55,434 bases of DNA from an uncultured Duodenibacillus sp. (GTDB lineage: Bacteria > Pseudomonadota > Gammaproteobacteria > Burkholderiales > Burkholderiaceae_F). Under the pieces are notes generated by a model. That model ran no database searches. It was not told the DNA's origin and worked only from the letters and a program-made list of their open reading frames with translations. The stretch covers positions 1 through 55,434 of the forward strand of contig CALXQS010000014.1 of assembly GCA_944390715.1 (NCBI GenBank), in the 5' to 3' direction. Position numbers and translations under genes: made by a program. Below are positions 1 through 7,997 of this stretch, in pieces; position 1 is the stretch's first letter, and each line of letters begins with the position of its first letter.

Positions 1-137
1 ACGTAGCTCAAGTGAGTCGGCCTTCTCGTAAGAGAAGCGTCGTCCAGCAGCAGGAACCCGTCGAAGCGACCTCTCCCAGCTCAGTCGGGAGAGGCGCAGT
101 AGGGAATCATCGTCCTTTAGGTCGGTGAGGATGTCAA
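1..137 (+). mobile_element. IS200/IS605-family right end with omega-RNA hairpin
   Basis: Positions 107-128 form an imperfect hairpin, CATCGTCC-TTTA-GGTCGGTG, followed by GAGGATGTCAA at 127-137. This is the usual form of the right end of tnpB-carrying elements, whose transcript serves as the TnpB guide RNA scaffold. A longer upstream stem is also visible (CCTCTCCC at 70-77 against GGGAGAGG at 87-94). The element probably ends near 131-137, so the guide segment would start at about 138, just before the 3' end of the broken modA gene. The exact boundary is inferred. Confidence 0.6.
3..128 (+). CDS. tnpB: TnpB C-terminal end (partial, runs off left edge)
   Basis: An open frame enters from the left edge and stops with TGA at 126-128. 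The visible ~41 residues include QQEPVEATS and end GNHRPLGR. A QEPVEA-type tail encoded inside the element's right-end RNA is characteristic of many IS200/IS605-family TnpB proteins, the RNA-guided nucleases ancestral to Cas12. The RuvC and zinc-finger parts lie outside the window, so activity cannot be judged. The call rests on the tail motif plus the hairpin that overlaps it. Confidence 0.6.
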   Translation, partial: VAQVSRPSRKRSVVQQQEPVEATSPSSVGRGAVGNHRPLGR

Positions 138-164
138 AACTCCAGCAGTTGCTTGAAAAAAAAA

Positions 165-896
165 TCAGCGAATGCCGGCCTTTTCAAGGACCTTTTTAGC
201 CTTCGAGCCTTGCAGGCACTTCAAGAATGCCTGTACGCCCGCATCCTGCAGCTGTCCGTCGACGACGGCCGCCACCATCTCGATGGGCTCGTAGCCATGT
301 TCAACGGCAAGGACGCCGCCAAGCTTGTCCTTGTTCTTCATGGCTGCCTGATAATTGACAAAACCCGCATCAACCTCACCGCGCACGACGTACGAAGCAA
401 CCTGAGGAACGCCAGCCACCTGCATCAGTTTGGGCTTGACTTTGTTCTTGAACGCGGCGCTTTGACTATTGACCCGTTCAAGACCAGCTCGACCGTAGAC
501 AGCAGCCTTCGCATCAGGATGCGCAATGCGCGCAATGCCGTCAGAAGCCAAGGACTGCGGACCGTCAACGGCTGCGCCTTTCTTCCAGATCAGCATCAGG
601 GGCGTCTTGCCGAGAGACTGCATGACGGAAAACTTCACCGGAGTTTTGAGCTTCATGAGCGTCGTCTTGTCCGTGATGACTACGTTGGCTCCCCCGCCCG
701 CTGATACCTGCGCAAGCATCTGACCAATGTTGCCGCCGTAGCTTTCCGTAACCTTCTACCCGGTTTCTTTCTGGCAGACCTTGACGACGTTCTTGACAAC
801 GGGTACGTATCCTGCGCCGGTCGTTACGGCAGCAGCAGCAAAAACTCCCGAGCAAGCCAGAAGACCGGCACCGGCAATCAGCATTTTGAAGTTCAT
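165..896 (-). pseudogene. modA: Molybdate ABC transporter substrate-binding protein, interrupted by in-frame TAG
   Basis: Reading from ATG at 896-894, preceded by GAGAGG, gives a signal peptide (MNFKMLIAGAGLLACSGVFA) and then the start of a ModA-like periplasmic protein. Codon 47 is TAG (758-756), and the same frame continues uninterrupted to 165. The downstream part has ModA-like features: GGGANVVITDKTTL, GIARIAHPDAKAAVYGRAG, and a C-terminal VRGEVDAGFVNYQAA block. The product would bind molybdate or a similar oxyanion for a ModBC importer. No modB or modC is present; the place where they would be expected holds a transposon end. A single-base nonsense change is the simplest reading, and internal restart at 719 would lack the signal peptide. 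A sequencing error cannot be excluded. Confidence 0.75.
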
Positions 897-928
897 TTCA
901 AGCCTCTCCCAAATTGGACGACAGCCTG

Positions 929-957
929 AGTATGACCTCGTTATTCAAAAATTGCAA
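929..957 (-). promoter_or_regulatory. Candidate sigma-70 promoter for the modA remnant
   Basis: On the minus strand TTGCAA (957-952) and CATACT (934-929) are separated by 17 bases, about 35 bases upstream of the GAGAGG ribosome-binding site. This is a sequence match only. Confidence 0.35.
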
Positions 958-1179
958 ATCGCTCAAGAAAACGGTTTTTCGGCCGTTTGCGTGAAAGTAG
1001 TTTTTGCGCGGCCATTGGCTGAAATTTGCGGCATCTTGGAAAATCCTCAGAAACTCTTGCGGTCGTACGCGGCCGGCAAGGCCAAGCCGAAGCCAGAAAT
1101 TCAGCCTGCGTCGACTGAGCCAGCGACCGACAATTAAAAAAATCCTCGATCATTTGAAGACTTTTTCATTGCGCAGTGC

Positions 1180-1815
1180 TTAGATCTCGGCTATTTCAAG
1201 CAGCTCTGCAAGCTCGCCTGATGCATGCAGTCCCAGCTTCTTGAAGGCCGATGACATATGAGCTTCAGCAGTTCTTTCACTGATGCCGAGTCTTTCGCCG
1301 ATCACTGGACTCGAGAGCTTTAATGCGGCAAGCTTGGCTACCTGAACCTCTCTAGGCGAGAGAACCGCTAGCTTTGCCCTCGCCTGCTCCTGCGTCATCA
1401 GCAAAAAAGGCAGCAAAAGCGTCACCGAGGCATGCGCGGCTTTTTCGACTGCCGCAACCAGCCGTTCAGTTTTTACGGGCTTCTGGAAAAAGTCAGCCGC
1501 TCCTTCGTGCATGGCATGAACGGCCATGTCAACATCGCCGTATCCCGTCAAAAAGATGACGGGAATCTGCGCATGCGTTTCTTTGAGTCGATTCTGCAGT
1601 TCCAGACCTGACATTTTCGGCATGTGCACGTCCAAAATCAGACAGCCGGGAACGCTCGCGACATCGTTGACGAGGAAAAGCTCAGCCGAATCGAAGCACT
1701 TGACCCGCCAGCCTCTGCTTTCGAGCATGAACTTCATTGCGTCGCAATGCGCCTCGTCATCGTCGACAACGCGAATGAGCGCGTTTTTTTTCACTTGCTG
1801 AATTGTCTGCGTCAT
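1180..1815 (-). CDS. Response regulator, FixJ/NarL type (TtrR-like)
   Basis: 211 aa. The N-terminal receiver domain has the acidic pocket DDD at 18-20, the phosphoacceptor D62 in LDVHMPKMSG, and the conserved T (FLTGYG) and K (FQKPVK). The C-terminal LuxR-type helix-turn-helix begins LSPREVQVAKLAA and contains the GISERTAEAHMSSAFKKLG recognition region. The start codon overlaps the stop of the sensor kinase gene (1812-1815), so the two are translationally coupled. By analogy with TtrS/TtrR and TodS-type pairs, it probably activates the flavoprotein/cytochrome genes upstream when the substrate is sensed in the periplasm. The target sites are not known. Confidence 0.9.
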   Translation of the reverse strand: MTQTIQQVKKNALIRVVDDDEAHCDAMKFMLESRGWRVKCFDSAELFLVNDVASVPGCLILDVHMPKMSGLELQNRLKETHAQIPVIFLTGYGDVDMAVHAMHEGAADFFQKPVKTERLVAAVEKAAHASVTLLLPFLLMTQEQARAKLAVLSPREVQVAKLAALKLSSPVIGERLGISERTAEAHMSSAFKKLGLHASGELAELLEIAEI

Positions 1816-3632
1816 TTTTCAATTTCTGTCATCGCAGGAAATGTGACCTGAACGATCAGTCCGCCCGAAGCACGAACGCCGAAAACGACTTTGGCGCGAT
1901 GTCTTTCAGCAATGCCGTAGACAATCTGCAGTCCCAAGCCCAGACCGTCGTCTTTCGTCGTCTCAAAACGTTCGGCAATCGCCCTTAATTCAGCTTGCGT
2001 CTTGATCGGGCCGTTGTCGGACACAATGAGCTCTACGCCTTGAGCCGTGTTGTGCAAGGCAACATTGACCCAGCCGTGCGGCTGATCTCTGACCGCCTCT
2101 GCGGAATTTTTCGTCAAATTGATCGTCAAAAGCTCGATCTCAAGCGCATCTCCTCTGATCATCAAGTCGGGTTCGATCGACTGGCGTATTTCAACCGGCC
2201 AGTTCGAGCAGCTGTGGCGCACAGTCTCAATTGCCTGGCTGACCGTGATGCTGATGTTGAGATGCTCGTTCAAGCCTCCAGGATTTTTTCTATAACTTCT
2301 GACCTTCTGCATAATGCCGGCGATGCGGTCAACCTGTGCAGAAATCTGACCAATGACCTGAAGTACTTTTGGAGCGGCGGCGTTGCCCGAGGCGACGAGC
2401 GACTTCAATCCGTCAAGATAGCAGGCTATGGCACCAACGGGCTGGCGCAGTTCGTGGGCCAAAATAGAGGAAATCTGATTGATGACGCCTATTTTCTGAA
2501 TGGCGTTGAGCTTTCGCACGGCCTCGTTTGCCTGCTTTTGCAGCAGCTGCTGCTCTTTGAGCGAGCGCTCAAGCTCGGCAGTCCTTACTCGAACCAGCTG
2601 CGCAACGCGCAGGCTGTGCAAGATCAAGCCGACAATGAGCATCACGACGGCAAGCATCACGGGCCAAAAGCGATCAAACACCCTCTCGATCGTCCATTTA
2701 TTGAGATACTCGTAGGGACCAATGCGCAGATCCATCAGCAGCCTGTCGACCAGGCTGAAGTCGGTCGCCACTCCCCACAAAAGGCCGTTCTCGGTTGCAG
2801 GCATGGCAAGCACGGCCGAAGTAATTCGGCGGGAAACATCGGGCGGCGCGGCAAAAGAAGAGCCAAGAGTCCATGTTGGATAGAGATCCGTCGTGCGGGC
2901 GCACTCCCCGACCCCCTGTCTGGGCTCAATCACGCGCAGCGCCTTGCCTGCCTGCGGATGCGTCTTGATGTATGCCTCAAGCACGCACTGCTTGGCAAAG
3001 GCCGCGTCGACTCTGCCGGCGAGCAGCTCATCAAAGACATTGATGGCCTTGTCTCCGTCGCCAACCTCATGAATGGCAGAAAAAAAGGTTCGATAGTCGT
3101 AGCCGCGCCGAGCGATTTCGGCCATCGGAATATGAAAACCGGAAAACGCGTTTTTGCTCGGCACGGCGACTTTGCTGTGCCGCAGCGAATCAATCGTCAT
3201 CCGCCCGGCGCTGCGGTTGGAGACGACGATCGCCGCCCCCTCGCCGTGATTCGGGTCCGGATAGCGAGGAGACATCGCCGTTGCGAGATCCTTGGCACCG
3301 TACGGAACAAGCCGCCGATAAAAGCCGGCGCTCGACAAAAACACGTCGACGCGCCCTTCGACAACAGCTTTTTCAAGATCCTCGCGCGCCATCTTGACGA
3401 CTTCGACCGTGTAGTCCGAAGCCAGGCATTGTTTGATCGTGCGGATCGTTGCGCCGACAATGGGATTGTTTGGAGCCGGCGTCGTGAACCGCACAACTCC
3501 GACGCGTACGACGGAACCTTTGTATCTTTCGAGCGCCTGCGCGCTTGAAGCGGCCGTCAGCAGCAAAGCAAAGAAAAGCAATGCCGCGCACGAAAGGCTC
3601 CGAAGCACGCACAATCCCTCAAGTCGACGCAT
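1812..3632 (-). CDS. Sensor histidine kinase with periplasmic PhnD-like substrate-binding domain
   Basis: 606 aa from ATG 3632, chosen over the in-frame ATG at 3677 because GGAAAG precedes it and it follows the cytochrome stop by 2 bases. Order of domains: signal/TM segment (about 10-33); an ABC-phosphonate-binding-like periplasmic domain (VRVGVVRF to about residue 300); a second TM (WPVMLAVVMLIVGLILHSL); a coiled linker; HisKA with H-box ILAHELRQPVGAI; and HATPase with N-box NLTKNSAEA, DNGP and GLGLGLQ. This arrangement matches tetrathionate-type sensors such as TtrS. The ligand is unknown but is likely the acceptor reduced by the neighbouring flavoprotein. Confidence 0.88.
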   Translation of the reverse strand: MRRLEGLCVLRSLSCAALLFFALLLTAASSAQALERYKGSVVRVGVVRFTTPAPNNPIVGATIRTIKQCLASDYTVEVVKMAREDLEKAVVEGRVDVFLSSAGFYRRLVPYGAKDLATAMSPRYPDPNHGEGAAIVVSNRSAGRMTIDSLRHSKVAVPSKNAFSGFHIPMAEIARRGYDYRTFFSAIHEVGDGDKAINVFDELLAGRVDAAFAKQCVLEAYIKTHPQAGKALRVIEPRQGVGECARTTDLYPTWTLGSSFAAPPDVSRRITSAVLAMPATENGLLWGVATDFSLVDRLLMDLRIGPYEYLNKWTIERVFDRFWPVMLAVVMLIVGLILHSLRVAQLVRVRTAELERSLKEQQLLQKQANEAVRKLNAIQKIGVINQISSILAHELRQPVGAIACYLDGLKSLVASGNAAAPKVLQVIGQISAQVDRIAGIMQKVRSYRKNPGGLNEHLNISITVSQAIETVRHSCSNWPVEIRQSIEPDLMIRGDALEIELLTINLTKNSAEAVRDQPHGWVNVALHNTAQGVELIVSDNGPIKTQAELRAIAERFETTKDDGLGLGLQIVYGIAERHRAKVVFGVRASGGLIVQVTFPAMTEIEK

Positions 3633-3634
3633 GT

Positions 3635-3979
3635 CTATTTTTTCTTTCCAGGCATTGAGAACTTGAATTGATGGCAATCACTGCAGACAAGCTTGTCTTG
3701 CGCATGAGCGCTGTGGCACTCAGAACAATCAAGTTCTCCCAAATGATTGGCGTGCACATTGTTGGGCTGCATATCCTTGGTGCGTTCGGCAAGCTTCTGA
3801 TAATCACCGTGACAGGTTTGGCATTTTGCCGTATCCGCAGGCTCAGAGGGAGGATTTTCAGCATGACACCCCGCACAGGCAACTCCTTTTGCCTGATGCG
3901 CTTCAGCCAGCGTTGCAGCAGCAGCGCTCGCTGAGGCAAATGCCAGCAGCACGGCGCAGATACACAATTGTTTCTTCAT
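3635..3979 (-). CDS. Small periplasmic tetrahaem cytochrome c
   Basis: 114 aa from ATG 3979. A signal peptide (MKKQLCICAVLLAFASASAAA) is followed by four CxxCH haem sites at residues 35-39, 53-57, 85-89 and 99-103, with extra histidines (H28, H76, H79, H92) as distal ligands. The size and haem spacing match the cytochrome c3-like haem domain of flavocytochrome c fumarate reductases, here a separate polypeptide. It lies directly downstream of the flavoprotein gene, so it most likely carries electrons from the quinol pool to that enzyme. An in-frame ATG upstream (4060) would destroy the signal peptide. Confidence 0.9.
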   Translation of the reverse strand: MKKQLCICAVLLAFASASAAAATLAEAHQAKGVACAGCHAENPPSEPADTAKCQTCHGDYQKLAERTKDMQPNNVHANHLGELDCSECHSAHAQDKLVCSDCHQFKFSMPGKKK

Positions 3980-4086
3980 ACTCGTCGTCCATGAAAAAGG
4001 TGCGGGAAGATGAGAGCACCTTCCCGCACCGGCCCTAAGCGGCCACTGAGGGAGAAACAAAGGGCCGCCGAGAGGAGAGAAAGAGC

Positions 4087-5574
4087 TTACTTCGCCTTCT
4101 TTGCGCGTTCACCAGCCTTCACGCCGGCAACGCGGCCCCAGATGACGGCAGCGCAAAGCTGAGAGCCGCCGATGTAGTCCGAGTACAGAAGACCGCCGAT
4201 GGCATTGCCGGCTGCGTACAGACCGGGAATAGGCTTGCCTTCGGTGTTGAGCACTTCAGCGTTCTTGGTGATCTTGGGACCGCCGAAGGTTGCCGTCATG
4301 CCGCCCATGAACGGGAATGCGTAAAACGGCGGCTTCTCAAGCAGACGCGGCTTCTCAAGCGTGTTGGGAGGCGTGAGCTTGTTGGCGGTGCCTGCCTTGA
4401 CGGCCTTGTTGTACTCGTCGACAACCTTGACGAGCGTATCGACGGGAATGCCTGCCTGCTGAGCCAATTCCTTGATGCTGTTGGCCTTGAAGTACTTGGC
4501 ATTTGCCCTTTCGTAGCGCTTGATGCGGTCGTCAATCGTAGAAATGCCCGTCACCTGATCATCAATGATGATGAAGGCTTGATTGCTTGGGATCAGCTTG
4601 GGCATGGCCTTGGCGATGTAGACGTACGTTTCGACCTCGTCGATGAAGCGCGTGCCGTCCTTCTTGACCAGAATGCCGTAGTTGACCATGATGGAGGGGT
4701 TGGCGCGGGTCGGACCATGAATCGGGCCGCCGTGGAACTGATCCATGTTGACGTACATCGGGCTAAAGGGCATCGTCAGCGAAATGTTTTCGCCCGTGAT
4801 GATCGTAGAGCCGCGCAGAGGCATCCAGTCAACGCCGCCGCCCATGTAGCGCACTACCATTTCCTTATTGGCGTGAAAACCGCCGGTCGCAATGACGACG
4901 CCGCCCTTGGCAACGAACGTCACGGCCTTTTCGCCCTTGACGATGGCCTTGGCACCCGTGCAGCGAAGCACGTCATCGTGCAGGAGCTCAACGACCTTGG
5001 TGTTGAAGAAAATATCCACGCCAAGCTTCTTGGCCGTATCGAGCATTTGCTTGGAGAGCTGAGCGCCGGCGGGCTTCAGGGGGCCTTCGACAACGTGGCC
5101 GCGCTGAAGCATCGGCCAAACTTCATGCTCAAGCTTGCGGAACTTGATGCCGCAGACATCCGTCAGCCACTGGATGGCTTCACCCGATTTTTCGACATAC
5201 ATGCGGGTCAGTTCCTTGTCGCCGCGGCCAAGCGAAACCTTCATCATGTCTTGATAGAAGGTTTCGAGGTCATCCTTGACGCCGTCGCGCTTTTGGACGT
5301 ACGTGCCGGCTGCATTGATGATGCCGCCCGAATAAATCGTATTGCCTGCAGGACGCGGCATCTTGTCAAGAATGCAGACCTTGTAGCCGCTGCGCTTGGC
5401 TTCGATGGCCGCCGCCATGCCGGCGCAGCCGCAGCCGATGACAACCACGTCGTAGACGCGGCTGTCTTGCTTCTTTCCAGCAGCCTGAGCTGAAACAGCT
5501 CCCACTGAAGCCGTAGCCGCCACAGCAGCTGCAAGACCAGACTTAATCATGGAGCGACGAGACAATTCCGTCAT
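4087..5574 (-). CDS. Tat-exported FAD-dependent reductase, flavocytochrome c/fumarate-reductase family
   Basis: 495 aa. The twin-arginine leader (SRRSMIKSGLAAAVA) indicates folded export. The FAD-binding dinucleotide fold starts VVIGCGCAGMAAAIEAKRSG at about residue 45, and the FAD_binding_2 C-terminus ends GLYAAGNAIGGLLYSDYIGGSQLCAAVIWGR. The family includes periplasmic fumarate, urocanate and methacrylate reductases; the acceptor cannot be read from sequence. The haem domain of classical flavocytochromes is missing and is supplied by the next gene. GGAGAAG precedes the ATG. With the cytochrome and the two-component pair it forms a substrate-induced anaerobic respiratory unit. Confidence 0.88.
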   Translation of the reverse strand: MTELSRRSMIKSGLAAAVAATASVGAVSAQAAGKKQDSRVYDVVVIGCGCAGMAAAIEAKRSGYKVCILDKMPRPAGNTIYSGGIINAAGTYVQKRDGVKDDLETFYQDMMKVSLGRGDKELTRMYVEKSGEAIQWLTDVCGIKFRKLEHEVWPMLQRGHVVEGPLKPAGAQLSKQMLDTAKKLGVDIFFNTKVVELLHDDVLRCTGAKAIVKGEKAVTFVAKGGVVIATGGFHANKEMVVRYMGGGVDWMPLRGSTIITGENISLTMPFSPMYVNMDQFHGGPIHGPTRANPSIMVNYGILVKKDGTRFIDEVETYVYIAKAMPKLIPSNQAFIIIDDQVTGISTIDDRIKRYERANAKYFKANSIKELAQQAGIPVDTLVKVVDEYNKAVKAGTANKLTPPNTLEKPRLLEKPPFYAFPFMGGMTATFGGPKITKNAEVLNTEGKPIPGLYAAGNAIGGLLYSDYIGGSQLCAAVIWGRVAGVKAGERAKKAK

Positions 5575-5890
5575 GAGCTTCTCCTCATATCCAACTTAAA
5601 CATCAGGGCTTTAACCGCCCTCTGGTTATGGTTGAAGAATCCCACGCTGTGTACGTACGTACCATGCCTTAAATCAAATCCAAGACGAGTCTTTCTCTGA
5701 GGCCTACGAGCTTCTTGGCATCGGCTTGTTCCAACGGCTGCACATGGGCTGCTTGCCCAGCATGAGAAAAAGTCGCTCGGCGTCTTAAGAAATGCTTTTC
5801 ATGTCCGGCCGCAAAGGCATAGACTAAAGGCGTTGAGTTCTTCCAGCATTTCAGCGCATAGATGCGTTTTTCAACTCATTCGAGGTTCTT
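5575..5890. promoter_or_regulatory. Divergent intergenic region with GTACGTACGTAC palindrome
   Basis: 316 bases separate the flavoprotein gene (minus) from the amidohydrolase gene (plus), so both promoters must lie here. The perfect 12-bp palindrome GTACGTACGTAC at 5651-5662 is the only strong symmetrical element seen and is a candidate operator for the response regulator. No gene was found in the stretch. Confidence 0.3.
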
Positions 5891-7306
5891 ATGACTAAGC
5901 TTTTGATCGTCGGCGGCCGCGTGGTTGATCCGCTCAACCACGTGGACGCGCAGGCCGACGTGCTCATTGAAGACGGAAAAGTTGTCCGCGTGGCTCCCGG
6001 ACAAGACGCCCAAGGAGCCGAAGTGCTCGATGCCCGCGGCAAAATCGTCATGCCCGGCGTCATCGACATGCACGCACACATGCGCACCGTGCTTGGTCAC
6101 CCGCACGCGCAGCGCATGGTGGCGCTCGCCGGCGTGACGACCGTCCTTGACATGGCCGGTCCCTTGGAAAACATCCTCGAATCGATTCCGACAAGCGGCT
6201 CCGGCATCAGCATTGCCATCGCTGACGCTGCGCGCGCGGGCATGACGCTTTCAAGCTCGCGCCCTGATCTGGCCGAACAGCGCTCCTTGATCGAAAAGAC
6301 GCTTGCCTCGGGCGGCATCGGCATCAAGCTTTTAGGCGGACATTTCCCGATGGATCTGGATGTCAGCGCTAGCTTCATCGAAGAAGCCTCCCGCCAGAAC
6401 GCCTGGGTTGCCTGGCACGTCGGCAACACCATTCACGGCTCAGACATCGAAGGCATGCGCGACGCAGTTGAAGCCGCCAATGGACATTTTCTGCACGTAG
6501 CGCACATCAACAGCTACTGCCGCGGCAAGATTCGTCCGGTGCTTGACGAAGCGCTCGAAGCCATTGATCTTTTAAAGAACCACCCGCAGATCTTCTCGGA
6601 ATCCTATCTTTCGCCGTTGAACGGCACTCGGCTCACGGTCGAAAACGGCGTTGCCGCCACCGAAGTCACCAAGACCTGCCTGCGGCGTCTGGGCTTTGAC
6701 GAAACAGCAGCGGGGCTTGAAGCCTGCATTCTGGCGAACAAGGTCGGCGTTTTGGCCGACAACGGCGTCATCGGCAGGCTGCTCTACGGCCAGGAAGCGC
6801 TTGACTACTGGAAGTTGAAAAAAAGCGTCACGGTGGGCTCCTTTGCCGTCAACCCGGCCGTGAGCCGCTTCATGCTTGCACAGGCAAAGCGCGACGACGG
6901 CAGCTTCGTGGTCGACGCCTTCTCCACCGACGGCGGCAGCTATCCGCGCAACGTCATCGTTGAAAACGGCCTGATGCTCGTGCAGTTCGGCGCACTGACG
7001 CTTGCCGAGTTCGTCGCCAAGGCTAGTCTTGCAGGCGCTCGTGCCCTTGGGCTTCCCAACAAAGGCCATTTGAGCGTGGGCGCCGACGGCGACGTCACCG
7101 TGCTTGACTTCGAGCGCAAGAAGGCGGCCGCAACCGTAGCCAACGGCAAGGTGATCATGAACAACGGCGTGCTCCTTGGCAAAGGCACGACCATTGTGTG
7201 CGATGAACGCGGTGCTGCGGCGCTTGCCAAGCGCGGCATTTCGCACGTCGTCAAACAGCCCATCAATCTTGAAAACTTCAAGCAGCGCTACGTCTGCAAG
7301 GATTAA
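5891..7306 (+). CDS. Metal-dependent amidohydrolase family protein
   Basis: 471 aa. It starts like dihydroorotase/hydantoinase-type enzymes: MTKLLIVGGRVVDP, a small beta-domain, then the metal motif DMHAHM (H61, H63), with later WHVGN and HVAHIN histidine motifs and a composite C-terminal beta-domain (LSVGADGDVTVLDF). Family members hydrolyse cyclic amides or deaminate small molecules in the cytoplasm; no signal peptide is present. GAGG lies 9 bases before the ATG. It is divergent from the reductase operon, and a functional link is possible but unproven. Confidence 0.8.
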   Translation: MTKLLIVGGRVVDPLNHVDAQADVLIEDGKVVRVAPGQDAQGAEVLDARGKIVMPGVIDMHAHMRTVLGHPHAQRMVALAGVTTVLDMAGPLENILESIPTSGSGISIAIADAARAGMTLSSSRPDLAEQRSLIEKTLASGGIGIKLLGGHFPMDLDVSASFIEEASRQNAWVAWHVGNTIHGSDIEGMRDAVEAANGHFLHVAHINSYCRGKIRPVLDEALEAIDLLKNHPQIFSESYLSPLNGTRLTVENGVAATEVTKTCLRRLGFDETAAGLEACILANKVGVLADNGVIGRLLYGQEALDYWKLKKSVTVGSFAVNPAVSRFMLAQAKRDDGSFVVDAFSTDGGSYPRNVIVENGLMLVQFGALTLAEFVAKASLAGARALGLPNKGHLSVGADGDVTVLDFERKKAAATVANGKVIMNNGVLLGKGTTIVCDERGAAALAKRGISHVVKQPINLENFKQRYVCKD

Positions 7307-7619
7307 TCAGCGGCTGCTCCAGGCCGCCCCTTCATTGTCTTGAGCGGGCGGCCTACGCATTCAAGAACCACAAGAATTTTTCCCGAATTGGGCCGCCCTA
7401 GGCCTGTTCAATTAAGCCCTTCCCAATATCTTCAGCAGCAATGCAGATGCATCCTTTCTTCATGCAGGCAAAGGAGCTCGGTGACTGAACTGAGCACAAT
7501 TTAGCCGTACCAATCCTCTGAAACGCCTGCACGCCGAATCACGTCATCATTTTCGGCAAAAGCATAAAAATTCTTTCTTCCATGTTGTTCCTGCTCATAA
7601 AGATTTCTTGCATATCACC
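7307..7619. other. Non-coding stretch with a 9-bp GC-rich hairpin
   Basis: No convincing gene. AGGCCGCCC at 7321-7329 pairs perfectly with GGGCGGCCT at 7346-7354, just after the amidohydrolase stop. It resembles a terminator stem but has no following T run, so it may stabilise the mRNA end or act with Rho. A related GGGCCGCCC occurs again near 7390. Confidence 0.4.
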
Positions 7620-7963
7620 ATGTTGAACTATCGGCCAAGGATTGTTGATGCACTCCTGAAAAGAAAGCCGGCAGCCATAGGCGCCCTACTCATCGAAGGA
7701 CCGAAACTCTGCGGCAAATCGACCAAGCCAAAAGCGTTCTCTTGATGGAACCAGGACAAACACTGCCAATTGCCGCTCTAAACCCAAAGCTTCTTCTCGA
7801 AGGCGACGTGCCGCGACTGATTGACGAACGGCAGCTTGCGCCGCAGCTTTGGGATGTCGTTCGCCTCGAGGTTGACTGTCGAGAAGGCGCCGCGGTTCGG
7901 CGACTGCCGCCGAAAACATCAAAACAACAAAGGCAGTTCAATGCCTCGTTTGCTTGCGTGTAA
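7620..7963 (+). pseudogene. AAA/DUF4143 ATPase, frameshifted and truncated
   Basis: From ATG 7620 the frame reads an N-terminus typical of AAA_14/DUF4143 ATPases: NYRPRIVDALLKRK, then the P-loop-like IEGPKLCGKST. It then runs into TGA. The expected continuation, QAKSVLLMEPGQTLPIAALN and DVPRLIDERQLAPQLWDVVRLEVD, is found in a different frame (about 7726-7900). A small deletion just after the P-loop therefore broke the gene. The C-terminal DUF4143/nuclease half is missing; the remnant stops at 7963. An intact paralogue follows immediately. Confidence 0.8.
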
Positions 7964-7997
7964 AATTTAGTCAGACTAACAAATACACGAATTCAAC

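Noticed and set aside
781..1137. 118-codon plus frame upstream of the modA remnant
   Set aside because: It starts inside the modA signal-peptide region antisense and has no ribosome-binding site or family features.
1995..3548. 517-codon open frame antisense to the sensor kinase
   Set aside because: The kinase on the other strand has all catalytic motifs; this frame has no family features or ribosome-binding site. Long antisense frames are expected in GC-rich coding DNA.
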